Shown: positions 43,287 to 53,644, counted from the first letter of the stretch. The stretch: 64,000 nucleotides of DNA from Opitutaceae bacterium (GCA_016795545.1 JAEUGX010000039.1:1-64000); one strand, 5' to 3'. Notes: generated by a model not told the origin, from the sequence alone. Program-made: numbers and translations.

Positions 43287-45650
43287 TCAGTCGCGGGATT
43301 TCAGCACGGCCACAAGGTCCAGGCCGTCGATGCGCCGCCGGACCACCAGGCCGGAAACCAGCGCCGCCGCCAGCACGGTGACTGCCGCGGCCGCGTAGGT
43401 CGACGACGCCACCACCAGGGGAAAACGCTGGGTCTCCGTTTCCAGCGCCTTCACGGCCAGCCCGGCCAGCAACCGGCCGAGCCCGAGGCCGAGCGGCAGC
43501 GCAGCCAGCGTGAGCAGCGCCACCTCGCCGAGCAGCGTGCCCGACACCTCCGCGCGCGTCAGGCCGATCACCCGCAGGGTGGCCAGCTCGCGCGCCCGTT
43601 CCGACAGCGTGATCCGCGCGGCGTTGTACACCACGCCGAACGCGATGATCCCGGCGAACGCGACGTTGAACAGCCGCATGCGCAGCAGGTTTTCCGACAG
43701 CGTGTCCTGGAAACCGCGCAGGGCCGCGTGCTGGGAGCTCGCGCCGGCCACGCGCGGGGTCGCCTTGAGCCGAGCATGCAACCGCGCCTCCGCCGCCGGA
43801 TCGATCCGCAGGAAAGCTCCTGACAGCAACCGGCCCTCGCGCATGAAGCGGTTGAGCGCCGCCAGGTCCATGTACGCGGACAGCCCGGAAAAATCGCGCA
43901 GGGTGTCCGTGACCGCCAGGCTCCGCACCGGACGGCTTCCCTCCAGCACCTGGACCTGCAGGACGTCGCCGCGCCGGACGTCCAGCAGCCGGGCTAGCGC
44001 CTCCGAGAGCAGCAGGCCGTCCGCCGGCACCGCCACCACCCGCTCCGCCGTGTCCCGCAGCTGCAGGAGCTCGCGGTCCTCGGCCAGTCCCAGCAAGCCC
44101 GCGCGGTGGGTCCGCCGGCCGTGCGCCAGCCGCACGGGCACCGCCCGGTAGGGCTCGGCCCGCAACACCCCCGGCAGCCGCGCCAGCGCCGGCAGTGCAT
44201 CCGGCGCGGCGGGCTCGTAGAGGGTGATCGTGTAGTCGTAGTGCTGCACCGCCCCGAACTGGAAATCGATGATGTAGTTGACCACGTCGCGCGTGAAGGA
44301 GCCGAGGATCATCACGGCCACCCCCAGCGCGACCCCGAGGGTCGACAGCGCCGCCCGCAGCGGGTGGCGCTCGATCTGCCGCACGGCCATGCGCATCACC
44401 TGCGAGAGGCGGCGCAGCAGCCCCGTCCGCTCCAGCCAGGTCACCCGGTAGCGAGCCGGCGCCTCGGGCCGCATCGCCTCCGCCGCGGGCAGCCGCATCA
44501 CCCGCCAGAGCGCGGCCGTCACCCCGAACGCTCCCGCCAGCACGCTGAACCCGCCCGCCAGCAGCACCACCGCCGGGTCGAGGCGGTAGTCCATCCGCGC
44601 GAAGCGGAAAAAGCGCCCGTACATCTCCGCCAGCCCGCCGCCGAGCCAGCCCCCCACCGCCGCCCCGATGGCCACGCCGGCCAGCACGATGAGCAGCGCC
44701 AGTTGTCCGAAATGCCAGCCGAGCTCGGCCGGCGTGTAGCCGAAAGCCTTCAGCGCGGCGATCTGCTCGCGCTGGGTGGCGATGACCCGGTTCAGGACGA
44801 CGTTCAGCACGAACGCCGCCACCAGCAGGAAGATCGCCGGCGGCACCGAGGCCATCGCCCGCAGCTGCGCCAGCTCGTCCGAGACGTAGCGGTGCGAGAC
44901 CTGGTCGGCGCGGCCCACCGCGCCCAGCCCGCCGTACGGCGCGAGCAGGTCGTCGATGCGCCGGATCACCTCCGGCTCCACCGCCCCGTGCATCAGCGCG
45001 AACGACGCGTCGTTGAACGCCTCCGTGAGGTCGAAGGCCGCCGCGAGCGGCCGCTCGCGCATCCAGAACACCCCGAACCGCCGATCGTCGGGGAAGAGGT
45101 CGCCGGCGCGGATCTGGTAGATGTACTCGGGCGAGAGCGCCACACCGACCACCGTCAGCTCCTCCCGGCGTCCGTTCAGCAGCGCCCGCAGCCGGTCGCC
45201 GGGCTCCAGGCGGTGCGCGAGCGCGAAGGCCTCGTTCACCAGCACCTCGCCGCGCCGCTCGGGATCCGGCATCCGGCCGCGCCGCAGGTGGAGCCGATTC
45301 AGGGCGGGTTCGCCAAAGTCGGGAATCGAGACCATGCGGCCGACGGCCGCCTCGGCCATGTCGTCCAGGTCGAGCGACAGCTCCGCCACCACCCGCGTCT
45401 GCACCGCCGCCACCCCCGGGATCTCGGCCAGCCGCTCCGCCAGGCCCCGCGGGGCCCGCTTCACCTGCACGAACAGCTGGGCGAAGCGAAAGTCGTCGTA
45501 GTAGCGGTCGCGGGTCCGCTCCAGCGAACGCAGCACGCTGACGGACATGACGAAGGTCGCCACGCCGCACCCGATCACCAGCGCGATGGCCACCGCCTGC
45601 GTCCGCAGGTAGGCGAGGTCCCGGATGAGCTTGGTCTGGAGCGCGGTCAT
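43287..45650 (-). CDS. ABC transporter permease with two FtsX-type core domains
   Basis: A 787-residue permease. The first TM is residues about 18-38 (AVAIALVIGCGVATFVMSVS), then an extracytoplasmic domain, an FtsX core of three TMs at about 270-385 (with RVIATQREQIAALKAFGYTP), and a second unit with its own TM (ALSTLGVALGVAVMILGSF), periplasmic domain and three-TM core (about 665-775, with ARITLSERARELATLRVIGL). Two such halves in one chain let one polypeptide serve the ATPase dimer. It lies between the ATPase (6 bp) and the adaptor (6 bp). Confidence 0.9.
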   Translation of the reverse strand: MTALQTKLIRDLAYLRTQAVAIALVIGCGVATFVMSVSVLRSLERTRDRYYDDFRFAQLFVQVKRAPRGLAERLAEIPGVAAVQTRVVAELSLDLDDMAEAAVGRMVSIPDFGEPALNRLHLRRGRMPDPERRGEVLVNEAFALAHRLEPGDRLRALLNGRREELTVVGVALSPEYIYQIRAGDLFPDDRRFGVFWMRERPLAAAFDLTEAFNDASFALMHGAVEPEVIRRIDDLLAPYGGLGAVGRADQVSHRYVSDELAQLRAMASVPPAIFLLVAAFVLNVVLNRVIATQREQIAALKAFGYTPAELGWHFGQLALLIVLAGVAIGAAVGGWLGGGLAEMYGRFFRFARMDYRLDPAVVLLAGGFSVLAGAFGVTAALWRVMRLPAAEAMRPEAPARYRVTWLERTGLLRRLSQVMRMAVRQIERHPLRAALSTLGVALGVAVMILGSFTRDVVNYIIDFQFGAVQHYDYTITLYEPAAPDALPALARLPGVLRAEPYRAVPVRLAHGRRTHRAGLLGLAEDRELLQLRDTAERVVAVPADGLLLSEALARLLDVRRGDVLQVQVLEGSRPVRSLAVTDTLRDFSGLSAYMDLAALNRFMREGRLLSGAFLRIDPAAEARLHARLKATPRVAGASSQHAALRGFQDTLSENLLRMRLFNVAFAGIIAFGVVYNAARITLSERARELATLRVIGLTRAEVSGTLLGEVALLTLAALPLGLGLGRLLAGLAVKALETETQRFPLVVASSTYAAAAVTVLAAALVSGLVVRRRIDGLDLVAVLKSRD

Positions 45651-45656
45651 GGACGT

Positions 45657-46397
45657 TCACCAGACCAGCGACTGCGCGGCGATCCGGGCCGCGTTCCGGT
45701 ACGACGACGCGATGCGGCCGTCGGAGAGCGTGATCACCCGGTCGGCCATCCCGGCGATCACGGCGTTGTGGGTGATGATGACCGTCGTGGTGCCGAGCTC
45801 GCGGTTGATGCGCTCGATCACCTCCAGCACCGTGATGCCCGTTTTGACGTCGAGCGCCCCCGTCGGCTCGTCGCAGAGCAGCACGTCGGGCCGCTTGGCG
45901 ATGGACCGGGCGATGGCGACCCGCTGCTGTTCGCCGCCCGAGAGCTGCGCGGGAAAATTGTCCATCCGGTCGCCCAGCCCCACCAAACGCAAGGCCTCTT
46001 CCGGCGCCAGGGGCGCCGCGGCGATGTCGGTGACCACGGCCACGTTCTCGCGGGCGGTCAGGCTCGGCATCAGGTTGTAGAATTGAAAGACGAAGCCCAC
46101 GTGCTCCCGGCGGTACCGGGTCAGCGCCGCCTCGTCCTCGCGCGTCAGGTCGTGGTCCCGGAACCGGACCGTGCCGGAGGTCGGGACGTCGAGCCCCCCG
46201 AGGATGTTGAGCAGCGTGGACTTGCCGCTGCCGGAGGGCCCGAGCAGCACGACGAACTCCCCCGCGTGGAGGTCCAGGTCGATGCCGCGCAGCGCCCGGA
46301 CCTCGACCTCGCCCGTCCGGTAGACCTTGGTGACACCGCGCACCACGAAGACCGCGGCGGACGGCGGGGCGGCGGGCGGCGGGCGGATGACGGTCAT
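45657..46397 (-). CDS. ABC transporter ATP-binding protein (LolD/MacB-type)
   Basis: A 246-residue ATPase energising the exporter encoded downstream. Walker A is [20 protein letters not shown], the Q-loop region [21 protein letters not shown], the signature [19 protein letters not shown], Walker [13 protein letters not shown], and the H-loop TVIITHNAV. These match the LolD/MacB class. The ATG at 46397 gives a 15-residue Pro/Ala-rich leader before the fold. It is divergent from adh; the shared 195-bp region carries paired operator copies in both directions. Confidence 0.94.
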   Translation of the reverse strand: MTVIRPPPAAPPSAAVFVVRGVTKVYRTGEVEVRALRGIDLDLHAGEFVVLLGPSGSGKSTLLNILGGLDVPTSGTVRFRDHDLTREDEAALTRYRREHVGFVFQFYNLMPSLTARENVAVVTDIAAAPLAPEEALRLVGLGDRMDNFPAQLSGGEQQRVAIARSIAKRPDVLLCDEPTGALDVKTGITVLEVIERINRELGTTTVIITHNAVIAGMADRVITLSDGRIASSYRNAARIAAQSLVW

Positions 46398-46456
46398 GGG
46401 CGTTTCCCTCCCGGCCAATGGAATTCCAGTCCGGCGGCAGAGCGAGGCCGATCCCG

Positions 46457-46489
46457 GCGCGTTTCTTGCGAAAGGCTGGGCGTCCCCTG
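46457..46489 (-). promoter_or_regulatory. Weaker tandem 21-bp repeat facing the ABC-exporter operon
   Basis: Upstream copy CAGGGGACGCCC (plus-strand 46478-46489) and downstream copy CAAGAAACGCGC (46457-46468), 21 bp apart, on the minus strand. The hexamer at the expected -10 position (CCGGAC) is poor, so this is a weaker case than the other promoters. Confidence 0.4.
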
Positions 46490-46524
46490 GCCGGCCCGCG
46501 GCCGTCCCGGGGATGGCGAACACG

Positions 46525-46585
46525 CAAATTATGCCTGCGGCCCGCCAAGCCATGCGCGGCGCCCCCGCGCGGCGGCAGGCATAGT
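46525..46585 (+). promoter_or_regulatory. adh promoter with tandem 21-bp direct-repeat operator
   Basis: Upstream copy CAAATTATGCCT (46525-46536) and downstream copy CAAGCCATGCGC (46546-46557), 21 bp apart. CATAGT (46580-46585) begins 34 bp after the downstream copy starts. Transcription would begin at or next to the ATG at 46593. Confidence 0.68.
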
Positions 46586-46592
46586 GGCGCCC

Positions 46593-47579
46593 ATGCTCGC
46601 CATGGTCCTTTCTTCTCCCGGCCAGCCGCTGCGGGCCGTCGACCGTCCCCGCCCCCGGGCCGGGGCCGGCCAGCTGCTCGTCCGGGTGACGGCCTGCGCG
46701 GTCTGCCGCACCGACCTGCACGTCGTCGACGGCGACCTGCCCCGCCCCAGCCTGCCGCTGGTGCCGGGACACGAGATCGTCGGCCGCGTCGAGCAGGCCG
46801 GGCCCGGCGTGGACGTCTTCCGCCCCGGCGAGCGCGTCGGCGTGCCGTGGCTCGCCTGGACCTGCGGCGAGTGCCGGCTCTGCCGCGCGGGCCGCGAGAA
46901 CCTGTGCCCGCGGGCACGGTTCACCGGGTATACCTGGGACGGCGGGTTCGCGGAGTACATGGTCGCCGACGCGCGGTTCTGCCTGCGCCTGCCCGACGCG
47001 TACGCCGACGCCGCGGCCGCGCCGCTGCTGTGCGCCGGCCTGATCGGCTACCGCTGCCTGCGCCGGACCGGCGACGCCGCCCGGCTCGGCCTGTACGGCT
47101 TCGGGGCGGCGGCGCACCTGGTGACGCAGGTCGCGCGCCACCAGGGCAGGAGCGTGTATGCGTTCACCCGCCCGGGCGACACGGCCGCGCAGGAATTCGC
47201 CGTCGCCTGCGGCGCGGGCTGGGCGGGCGACTCCACCGCCGGCCCGCCGGAGGAGCTCGACGCCGCGATCATCTTCGCTCCCGCGGGCGAGCTCGTGCCC
47301 CCGGCGCTGCGGGCCGTGGGCCCGGGCGGCATCGTCGTCTGCGGCGGCATCCACATGAGCCCCGTCCCCTCCTTCCCGTACGCGCTGCTCTGGCAGGAGC
47401 GCACCGTCTGCTCCGTGGCCAATCTCACCCGGCGCGACGGGGCCGAGTTCATGGGCCTCGCCGCGCACGTCGCCCTCCGCAGCACGGTCCGGACCTACCC
47501 CCTGGCCGAGGCCAACACGGCGCTCGCCGACCTCCGTGCCGGCCGGTTCCGGGGCGCGGCGGTGCTGTTGCCCGGCTGA
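46593..47579 (+). CDS. Zinc-dependent alcohol dehydrogenase family protein
   Basis: A 328-residue medium-chain dehydrogenase. The catalytic zinc site is built from [15 protein letters not shown] and [15 protein letters not shown], and the structural zinc loop is [15 protein letters not shown]. The nucleotide-binding turn is [11 protein letters not shown], close to the AdhA-like subfamily in which the glycine pattern is slightly relaxed. Substrate unknown; reoxidation of NADH by aldehyde reduction under oxygen limitation would fit the island, as inference. Preceded by a full tandem operator. Confidence 0.92.
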   Translation: MLAMVLSSPGQPLRAVDRPRPRAGAGQLLVRVTACAVCRTDLHVVDGDLPRPSLPLVPGHEIVGRVEQAGPGVDVFRPGERVGVPWLAWTCGECRLCRAGRENLCPRARFTGYTWDGGFAEYMVADARFCLRLPDAYADAAAAPLLCAGLIGYRCLRRTGDAARLGLYGFGAAAHLVTQVARHQGRSVYAFTRPGDTAAQEFAVACGAGWAGDSTAGPPEELDAAIIFAPAGELVPPALRAVGPGGIVVCGGIHMSPVPSFPYALLWQERTVCSVANLTRRDGAEFMGLAAHVALRSTVRTYPLAEANTALADLRAGRFRGAAVLLPG

Positions 47580-47590
47580 CTCCGGCAACG

Positions 47591-47651
47591 CAAGAAATGC
47601 GGCATCTTTCCCCGAAAACGGGGAGCTGCCGCCGGCCCGCCGGGGCAACAT
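47591..47651 (+). promoter_or_regulatory. ppsA promoter region with one good and one poor operator copy
   Basis: CAAGAAATGCGG (47591-47602) fits the consensus well. The position 21 bp downstream reads CCGAAAACGGGG (47612-47623), a poor match, and CAACAT (47646-47651) stands 34 bp after it as a possible -10. If this is the promoter, translation must start at 47671 and not at the ATG at 47650. Confidence 0.4.
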
Positions 47652-47670
47652 GGAGGGCAGCAAACGCGCC

Positions 47671-50079
47671 ATGAATCCGCACGTCCGGTGGTTCTCCGAA
47701 ATCGGCCTGGCCGACCTGCCCCAGGTCGGCGGCAAGAACGCCTCGCTCGGCGAGATGTTCCGCCAGCTCACCGCCCAGGGCATCCGCGTGCCCAACGGCT
47801 TCGCGACCACGGCGGACTCCTTCCAGCTCTTCCTGGGCCAGGGGGGGCTCGGCGAGCGGATCCGCGGCCTGCTCGACGGGCTCGACACCCGCAACGTCGA
47901 GAATCTGCGCGAGCGCGGCGCCCGCATCCGCGACGCCATCCTCGGCACCGAGCTGCCGCCCGAGCTGGCCCGCGCGATCACCGACGCCTACGACGTCCTG
48001 AGCGGCCCCGGCCGCACCGCCGCCGTCGCCGTGCGCAGCAGCGCCACCGCGGAGGACCTGCCCGACGCCAGCTTCGCCGGGCAGCAGGAGACCTTCCTCA
48101 ACGTGCGCGGACATTACGCGCTGCTCGACGCCTGCCGGCGCTGCTACGCCTCGCTCTTCCGCGACCGCGCGATCTCCTACCGCGTCGACCGCGGCTTCGA
48201 CCCGTTCAAGGTCGCCCTCTCCATCGGCGTGCAGCACATGGTCCGCTCCGACCTCGGCGTGGCGGGCGTGATGTTCACGCTCGACACCGAATCCGGCTTC
48301 CGCGAGGCCGTGCTCATCAACGCCGCGTACGGCCTGGGCGAGAACGTGGTCCAGGGCAGCGTGACGCCGGATGAGTACTGCGTGTTCAAGCCCACGCTCC
48401 GGCAGGGCTTCCGCCCCATTCTTCGCAAGATCGCCGGCAGCAAGGAATTCAAGCTGGTCTGCGACAGCAGCGGCAGCAAGCTGGTGCGCAACGTGCCGGT
48501 GCCGCCCGCCGAGCGGGCGCGCTTCGCGCTCGATGACGAGGACATCCTGCAGCTCGCCCGCTGGGCGTGCCTGATCGAGGACCACTACTCCGCCCAGCGC
48601 GGCCAGCCGACGCCCATGGACCTCGAATGGGCCAAGGACGGCGAGACCGGCGCGCTGTTCATCCTGCAGGCGCGCCCGGAGACGGTGCAGTCGCGCCGCG
48701 ACCCGACCGTCATCGAGACCCACCGGCTCAAGGCCACGGGCGCGCCGCTCGTAACCGGCCGCGCCATCGGCGACCGGATCGCCACCGGCCCCGTGCGGGT
48801 CATCCAGAGCGCCAAGCACCTGGAGCAGTTCCGCGAGGGCGAGATCCTCGTCACCGACAAGACCGACCCCGACTGGGAGCCGATCCTGAAGCGGGCGGCC
48901 GCGATCATCACCAACCGCGGCGGCCGCACCTGCCACGCCGCCATCGTCAGCCGCGAGCTCAACGTGCCGGCCATCGTCGGGACCGGCGACGGCACGTCCG
49001 TCCTGCGCGACGGGCAGGTCGTGACCGTCAGCTGCGCCGAGGGCGATCTCGGCCGGGTCTACGCCGGGGCGCTGCCGTTCGCCGTGGAGCGCACGCACCT
49101 GCCCTCCCTGGCCCGGCCGCGCACGAAGGTCATGATGAACGTCGGCAACCCCGACGAGGCCTTCGCCCTCTCCTTCATCCCGAACGACGGCGCCGGGCTG
49201 GTGCGCATGGAGTTCATCATCTCGAACTCGATCCGGATCCATCCGCTCGCGCTGGTGGAGTTCGCGGGCCTGGCCGACGCCGACGCCCGCCGGCAGATCG
49301 AGGCGCTGACCGCCGGTTACGCCGACAAGCCGCAGTACTTTGTCGATCGGCTGGCGCAGGGCGTCGCGATGATCGCGGCCGCGTTCCACCCCAGGGACGT
49401 CATCGTCCGGCTCAGCGACTTCAAGACCAACGAGTACGCCAACCTGATCGGCGGCCGGGCCTTCGAGCCGCGGGAGGAGAACCCGATGCTCGGTTTCCGC
49501 GGCGCGTCCCGGTACTACCATCCCCGGTACCAGGCCGGCTTCGCGCTCGAGTGCCGGGCGATGCGGAAGGTCCGCGAGGAGATGGGCCTGCGGAACCTGA
49601 AGCTCATGGTGCCTTTCTGCCGCACGGTCGAGGAAGGCCGCCGGGTCCAGGCCGAGATGGGGCGGCACGGGCTGGTCCGCGGCCTCAACGGCCTCGAGAT
49701 CTATGTCATGTGCGAGATCCCGTCCAACGCCATCCTCGCCGACGACTTCGCGGCGATCTTCGACGGCTTCAGCATCGGCTCGAACGACCTCACCCAGCTC
49801 ATCCTCGGCGTCGACCGCGACTCCGAGGTCGTCGCCCCGCTCTTCGACGAGCGCAATCCGGCCGTGAAGAAGATGATCGCCGGCGTGATCGCCGCGTGCC
49901 GCGCCCGGCGCCGCAAGATCGGCATCTGCGGCCAGGCGCCGAGCGACTACCCCGAGTTCGTCCAGTTCCTGGTCGAGCAGGGCATCGACAGCATCTCGCT
50001 CAACCCCGACACCGTGCTGCGCACCTCCGCCGCCATCCACGCGACGGAGCAGGCGCTGGCCCGGCCCCCGGCCCGATGA
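47671..50079 (+). CDS. ppsA: Phosphoenolpyruvate synthase
   Basis: Converts pyruvate and ATP to PEP, AMP and phosphate, opening gluconeogenesis; about 802 residues. The N-terminal ATP-grasp half includes [34 protein letters not shown] and MDLEWAKDG. The mobile phosphohistidine domain has [20 protein letters not shown]. The C-terminal PEP/pyruvate TIM barrel includes [17 protein letters not shown] and ends with the PEP-synthase block [19 protein letters not shown]. The [12 protein letters not shown] start at 47671 is preferred; 47650 adds seven residues. Stop overlaps the next gene's start (ATGA). Confidence 0.94.
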   Translation: MNPHVRWFSEIGLADLPQVGGKNASLGEMFRQLTAQGIRVPNGFATTADSFQLFLGQGGLGERIRGLLDGLDTRNVENLRERGARIRDAILGTELPPELARAITDAYDVLSGPGRTAAVAVRSSATAEDLPDASFAGQQETFLNVRGHYALLDACRRCYASLFRDRAISYRVDRGFDPFKVALSIGVQHMVRSDLGVAGVMFTLDTESGFREAVLINAAYGLGENVVQGSVTPDEYCVFKPTLRQGFRPILRKIAGSKEFKLVCDSSGSKLVRNVPVPPAERARFALDDEDILQLARWACLIEDHYSAQRGQPTPMDLEWAKDGETGALFILQARPETVQSRRDPTVIETHRLKATGAPLVTGRAIGDRIATGPVRVIQSAKHLEQFREGEILVTDKTDPDWEPILKRAAAIITNRGGRTCHAAIVSRELNVPAIVGTGDGTSVLRDGQVVTVSCAEGDLGRVYAGALPFAVERTHLPSLARPRTKVMMNVGNPDEAFALSFIPNDGAGLVRMEFIISNSIRIHPLALVEFAGLADADARRQIEALTAGYADKPQYFVDRLAQGVAMIAAAFHPRDVIVRLSDFKTNEYANLIGGRAFEPREENPMLGFRGASRYYHPRYQAGFALECRAMRKVREEMGLRNLKLMVPFCRTVEEGRRVQAEMGRHGLVRGLNGLEIYVMCEIPSNAILADDFAAIFDGFSIGSNDLTQLILGVDRDSEVVAPLFDERNPAVKKMIAGVIAACRARRRKIGICGQAPSDYPEFVQFLVEQGIDSISLNPDTVLRTSAAIHATEQALARPPAR

Positions 50080-52292
50080 AAGTCTCCGCCCCCGCTGCCC
50101 CCGCGGTCCGGCGCCCGGCCGGCCTCGCGGCCGTGTTCGGCCCGCGCGCCATCGCCCTGATCGGCGCCAGCGAGCGGCCGGGCAGCGTCGGGCGCGCGCT
50201 GATGGAGAATCTCCGGGCGTTTCCCGGCCGGCTTTTCCCCGTCAACCCGCGTCACGACTTCGTGCTCGACCGGCGCGCGTACGCGGCCGTCGCCGCCGCG
50301 CCCGAACCCGTGGACCTGGCCGTCATCGCGGTGCCCGCCCCCGCCGTCCCGGGCGTCGTCCGCGAATGCGTCGACGCCGGCGTGGCCGCGGCCATCGTCA
50401 TCTCCGCCGGCTTCCGCGAATGCGGGCCGGCCGGCGCCGAGCTCGAGCGCCAGGTCCAGGCCGAGGCCGCCCGCGGTCCGCTGCGGATCGTCGGCCCCAA
50501 TTGCCTGGGCATCATGCTGCCCCACGCCGGCCTCAACGCCAGCTTCGCCGCCTCCGCCCCCCGCCCGGGTTCCGTCGCCTTCCTCAGCCAGAGCGGCGCC
50601 CTGTGCTCCGCCGTCATCGACTGGAGCCGCGGCGCGCAGGTCGGGTTCAGCGCCTTCGTCTCGGTCGGCTCCATGCTGGACGTCGGCTGGCCCGAACTGC
50701 TCGCGCATCTCCGCGACGACCCGCTCACCCGGAGCATCCTCCTCTACCTGGAGTCCGTCGGCGACGCCCGCGCCTTCCTGGCCGCCGCGCGCTCCGCGGC
50801 CCTGGCCAAGCCCGTCATCCTCCTCAAGGCCGGCCGCACGCCCGAGGCCGCCCGGGCGGCCGCCTCGCACACGGGCGCCCTGGCCGGGCGCGACGACATC
50901 CTGGACGCCGCCCTGCGCCGGGCCGGCGTGCTGCGGGTGGACACCGTGGCCGACCTGTTCGGCGTGGCCGGGCTCCTCGCGCGCCAGCCCGTGCCGTCCG
51001 GCGCGCGGCTGGCGATCGTCACCAACGCGGGCGGGCCCGGCGCCCTCGCCACCGACGCGCTCGTCCTCGGCGGCGGGCGCCTCGCGCCGCTGTCGCCGGC
51101 CTCCTGCAGCGCGCTCGACCACCTGCTGCCCGGCGGCTGGAGCCGGGCAAATCCGATCGACGTGCTGGGCGACGCGACGCCCGACCGGTTCGGGCGCGCC
51201 GTGGAAATCGCGGTCGAGGAACCGGACACCGACGGCGTGCTCGCCATCCTCACCCCCCAGACCATGACCGACCCGACCGGCACCGCCGCCCGCGTGCAGG
51301 CCATCGCGGGCCGCCGGCGCAAGCCACTGCTCGCCTGTTGGATGGGCGGCGAGGCCGTCGCCGCCGGCCGCCGGATCCTGCACGACGCCGGCATTCCCTG
51401 CTACGCGTATCCCGAGGCGGCGACACGCGCCTTCGACTACCTGTGGCGCTTCGGCGCCCTGCAGCGCCGGCGGCGGGCGGACGAGGCCCCCGCCGCGGCC
51501 GAGGCGGCGCCGCCCGCCGCCAGCAAGGCCGCCGCGCCGGTCGCGGCCCTGGTCAGGTCGCTGCGGGCGGCGGGGCGGACGACCCTGTCGGAATTCGAGT
51601 CCCAGCACCTCCTCTCGCTCTACGGCCTGGGTTCGGTCGAGACCCGGCTGGCGCGCACGCCCGACGAGGCGGCGGCGGCCGCCGCCGGCTTCGGCTACCC
51701 GGTCGCGGTGAAGCTCCATTCACAGACCATCACGCACAAGTCCGACGTCGACGGGGTGCGGCTCGACGTGCGCGACGAGGCGGGGCTTCGCGCCGCCTGG
51801 CTGGCCATCGGGCAGGCGGTCGCCCGGCACGCGGGGCCGGAGCATTTCCTCGGCGTGACCGTGCAGCCTATGGTGGCCGGCGACGGCCGGGAGTTGATCC
51901 TGGGCTCGTCGGCGGACGCCCAGTTCGGCCCCGTGCTGCTCTTCGGCGCCGGCGGCCGGTTCGTCGAGCTCCTCCGCGACTGCTCGCTGGGCCTGCCGCC
52001 GCTGAACCGCGCCTGGGCGCGGCGGCTGATCGAGGAGACGCGCATCGCCGCGGCGCTGAAGGGCGCGCGCGGCCGGCCGGCCGTCGACCTCGCCCAGCTC
52101 GAGGACCTGCTCTTGCACCTGAGCCGGCTGGCGGTGGAGCAGCCCGCCATCCGCGAGATCGACCTCAACCCGGTGGTGTGGTCAGGCAACCGGTTGCTGG
52201 CGCTCGACGCCCGGGTCGTCCTCCATCCCCGCGAGATTCCCGTCGCAGCCTGCCCCCGCCCCGCCCTGCTCCCCGCGGCGCAGCCGCCCTAG
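50076..52292 (+). CDS. ADP-forming acyl/acetyl-CoA synthetase, fused alpha-beta subunits
   Basis: A 738-residue enzyme of the NDP-forming acyl-CoA synthetase family, interconverting acyl-CoA + ADP + Pi and free acid + CoA + ATP. The alpha part has a CoA-binding Rossmann domain (IALIGASERPGSVGR), a ligase domain (GSVAFLSQSGALCSAVIDW, phosphohistidine in ASHTGALAGRDD) and a second ligase domain. After an Ala-rich linker at about 470-500 the beta part is an ATP-grasp domain (FESQHLLSLYGL, GYPVAVKLHSQTITHKSDVDG, EIDLNPVV). No GNAT domain, so it is not a Pat-type acetyltransferase. Coupled to ppsA: acetyl-CoA to acetate yields ATP, while PpsA recycles pyruvate to PEP. Confidence 0.88.
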   Translation: MKVSAPAAPAVRRPAGLAAVFGPRAIALIGASERPGSVGRALMENLRAFPGRLFPVNPRHDFVLDRRAYAAVAAAPEPVDLAVIAVPAPAVPGVVRECVDAGVAAAIVISAGFRECGPAGAELERQVQAEAARGPLRIVGPNCLGIMLPHAGLNASFAASAPRPGSVAFLSQSGALCSAVIDWSRGAQVGFSAFVSVGSMLDVGWPELLAHLRDDPLTRSILLYLESVGDARAFLAAARSAALAKPVILLKAGRTPEAARAAASHTGALAGRDDILDAALRRAGVLRVDTVADLFGVAGLLARQPVPSGARLAIVTNAGGPGALATDALVLGGGRLAPLSPASCSALDHLLPGGWSRANPIDVLGDATPDRFGRAVEIAVEEPDTDGVLAILTPQTMTDPTGTAARVQAIAGRRRKPLLACWMGGEAVAAGRRILHDAGIPCYAYPEAATRAFDYLWRFGALQRRRRADEAPAAAEAAPPAASKAAAPVAALVRSLRAAGRTTLSEFESQHLLSLYGLGSVETRLARTPDEAAAAAAGFGYPVAVKLHSQTITHKSDVDGVRLDVRDEAGLRAAWLAIGQAVARHAGPEHFLGVTVQPMVAGDGRELILGSSADAQFGPVLLFGAGGRFVELLRDCSLGLPPLNRAWARRLIEETRIAAALKGARGRPAVDLAQLEDLLLHLSRLAVEQPAIREIDLNPVVWSGNRLLALDARVVLHPREIPVAACPRPALLPAAQPP

Positions 52293-52354
52293 CCCGCCGT
52301 CCCGATCGCGCCGGAAAAAACCGTGTATCGTCATCCTGACCTGGAGGCCGTCCC

Positions 52355-53644
52355 ATGCCTGCCGTTCTCTCCCCGGGTGTCACGCCCGCCCTCCGTTTCC
52401 TCGACCACCTCTTCGGTTCGGTCCCGCCGCGGGACGTCTCCTTCCGGCTGTGGGAAGGCACGGCCTGGCCCGACGCGCAACGGCGGCCGGCGACCCTGGT
52501 GCTGAAGCATCCCGGCGCCCTGCGCGCGATGTTCGGGCCCGGCAACGAGCTGGGCTTGGCGGAGGCCTACCTGGCCGACGATTTCGACATCGCGGGCGAC
52601 GTCGAGGCGGCCTGCGGCCTGGCCGGACAACTCGAAAGCCGGCCGGAAGGATGGCGGGCGGCGCTGGGGGACTACCTGCATTTCCACCGTCTGCCGACGG
52701 CGGCGGGCTCCGCGCCCGGCTGGCGCACGTTTGCCACCGGCGGCGAGCCGCCGCACACGCTGGCCCGCGACCGCGCCGCCGTATCCTTCCACTACGACCT
52801 GTCGAACGACTTCTACCGCCTCTGGCTCGACGAGCGCATGATCTATTCGTGCGCCTACTTCACGTCGCCGGACGACGGTCTCGACGCGGCGCAGGCGGCC
52901 AAGCTCCGCCACCTCACGCGCAAGCTGCGCCTGCGGCCCGGCCAGCGCCTGCTCGACATCGGATGCGGCTGGGGCGGGCTGGCGCTGCACGCGGCGCGCG
53001 AGCACGGCGTGGAGGTCACCGGGCTCACCCTGAGCACCCGGCAGGCCGAGTTTGCCGCGCAGCGGGTGCGCGACGCCGGGCTCACGGGCCGCGTGCGCAT
53101 CGAGCTGCGCGACTACCGCGAGCTGCGCGAGCCCGAGGGCTATGACGCCATCGTCAGCGTCGGCATGTCGGAGCACGTCGGAGCCGGCCGGCTGCCGGAG
53201 TACTTCCGCCACGCCGCCGCGCTGCTGAAGCCCGGCGGCGTGTTCCTCAACCACGCTATCGGCGAAGGCGCGCGGCCGCGGCGGCACCACGGACCGTCGT
53301 TCATCGAGAAGCACGTCTTTCCCGACGCGCACATCCCGCCCATCCCTTCCGTGCTGGCCGCCGCCGAGGCCGCGGGGCTGGAGGTGCGCGACGTCGAGAA
53401 CCTGCGCGAACACTACGCGCTCACGCTCCGCCATTGGGTGCGCCGGATCGAGGCGCGGCACGCCGAGGCCCGGCAGCACGTCGACGAGCCCACCTACCGG
53501 ATCTGGCGCCTGTACCTGGCCGGCTCCGCCCACGGCTTCGCCCACGGCCACCTCGCGATCTACCAGGCGCTGCTGGCGAAGCCCGACGGCGGGGGCGACG
53601 CGCACCTGCCCCTGACCCGCGACGACTGGTATCCCCGGCCATGA
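52355..53644 (+). CDS. Cyclopropane-fatty-acid synthase family SAM methyltransferase
   Basis: A 429-residue Cfa-like enzyme expected to modify unsaturated membrane lipids with S-adenosylmethionine. The N-terminal domain ends near residue 125; the substrate entry motif is SFHYDLSNDFYRLWLDERMIYSCAYF in two conserved stretches. The SAM-binding motif I is LLDIGCGWGGLALHAA, then VTGLTLSTRQAEFA and VSVGMSEHVGAG. The C-terminal part has FIEKHVFPDAHIPP and NLREHYALTLRHW. Preceded by a 62-bp gap with TATCGT (52326-52331) as a possible -10, but no tandem operator. Stop overlaps the next start. Confidence 0.92.
   Translation: MPAVLSPGVTPALRFLDHLFGSVPPRDVSFRLWEGTAWPDAQRRPATLVLKHPGALRAMFGPGNELGLAEAYLADDFDIAGDVEAACGLAGQLESRPEGWRAALGDYLHFHRLPTAAGSAPGWRTFATGGEPPHTLARDRAAVSFHYDLSNDFYRLWLDERMIYSCAYFTSPDDGLDAAQAAKLRHLTRKLRLRPGQRLLDIGCGWGGLALHAAREHGVEVTGLTLSTRQAEFAAQRVRDAGLTGRVRIELRDYRELREPEGYDAIVSVGMSEHVGAGRLPEYFRHAAALLKPGGVFLNHAIGEGARPRRHHGPSFIEKHVFPDAHIPPIPSVLAAAEAAGLEVRDVENLREHYALTLRHWVRRIEARHAEARQHVDEPTYRIWRLYLAGSAHGFAHGHLAIYQALLAKPDGGGDAHLPLTRDDWYPRP

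Noticed and set aside
42994-46917. A minus-strand open frame of about 1,300 codons across the ABC exporter genes
   Set aside because: It is a GC-rich shadow: Arg/Gly/Ala-rich with no domain, and it overlaps three well-supported genes in another frame.
44106-47579. A plus-strand open frame of about 1,150 codons ending at the adh stop
   Set aside because: Only its final 328 codons, from 46593, look like protein (zinc alcohol dehydrogenase); the rest is antisense shadow of the exporter genes.
50076-52292. Reading the fused synthetase as a Pat-type protein acetyltransferase
   Set aside because: No GNAT domain is present at either end; the chain stops after the ATP-grasp part.
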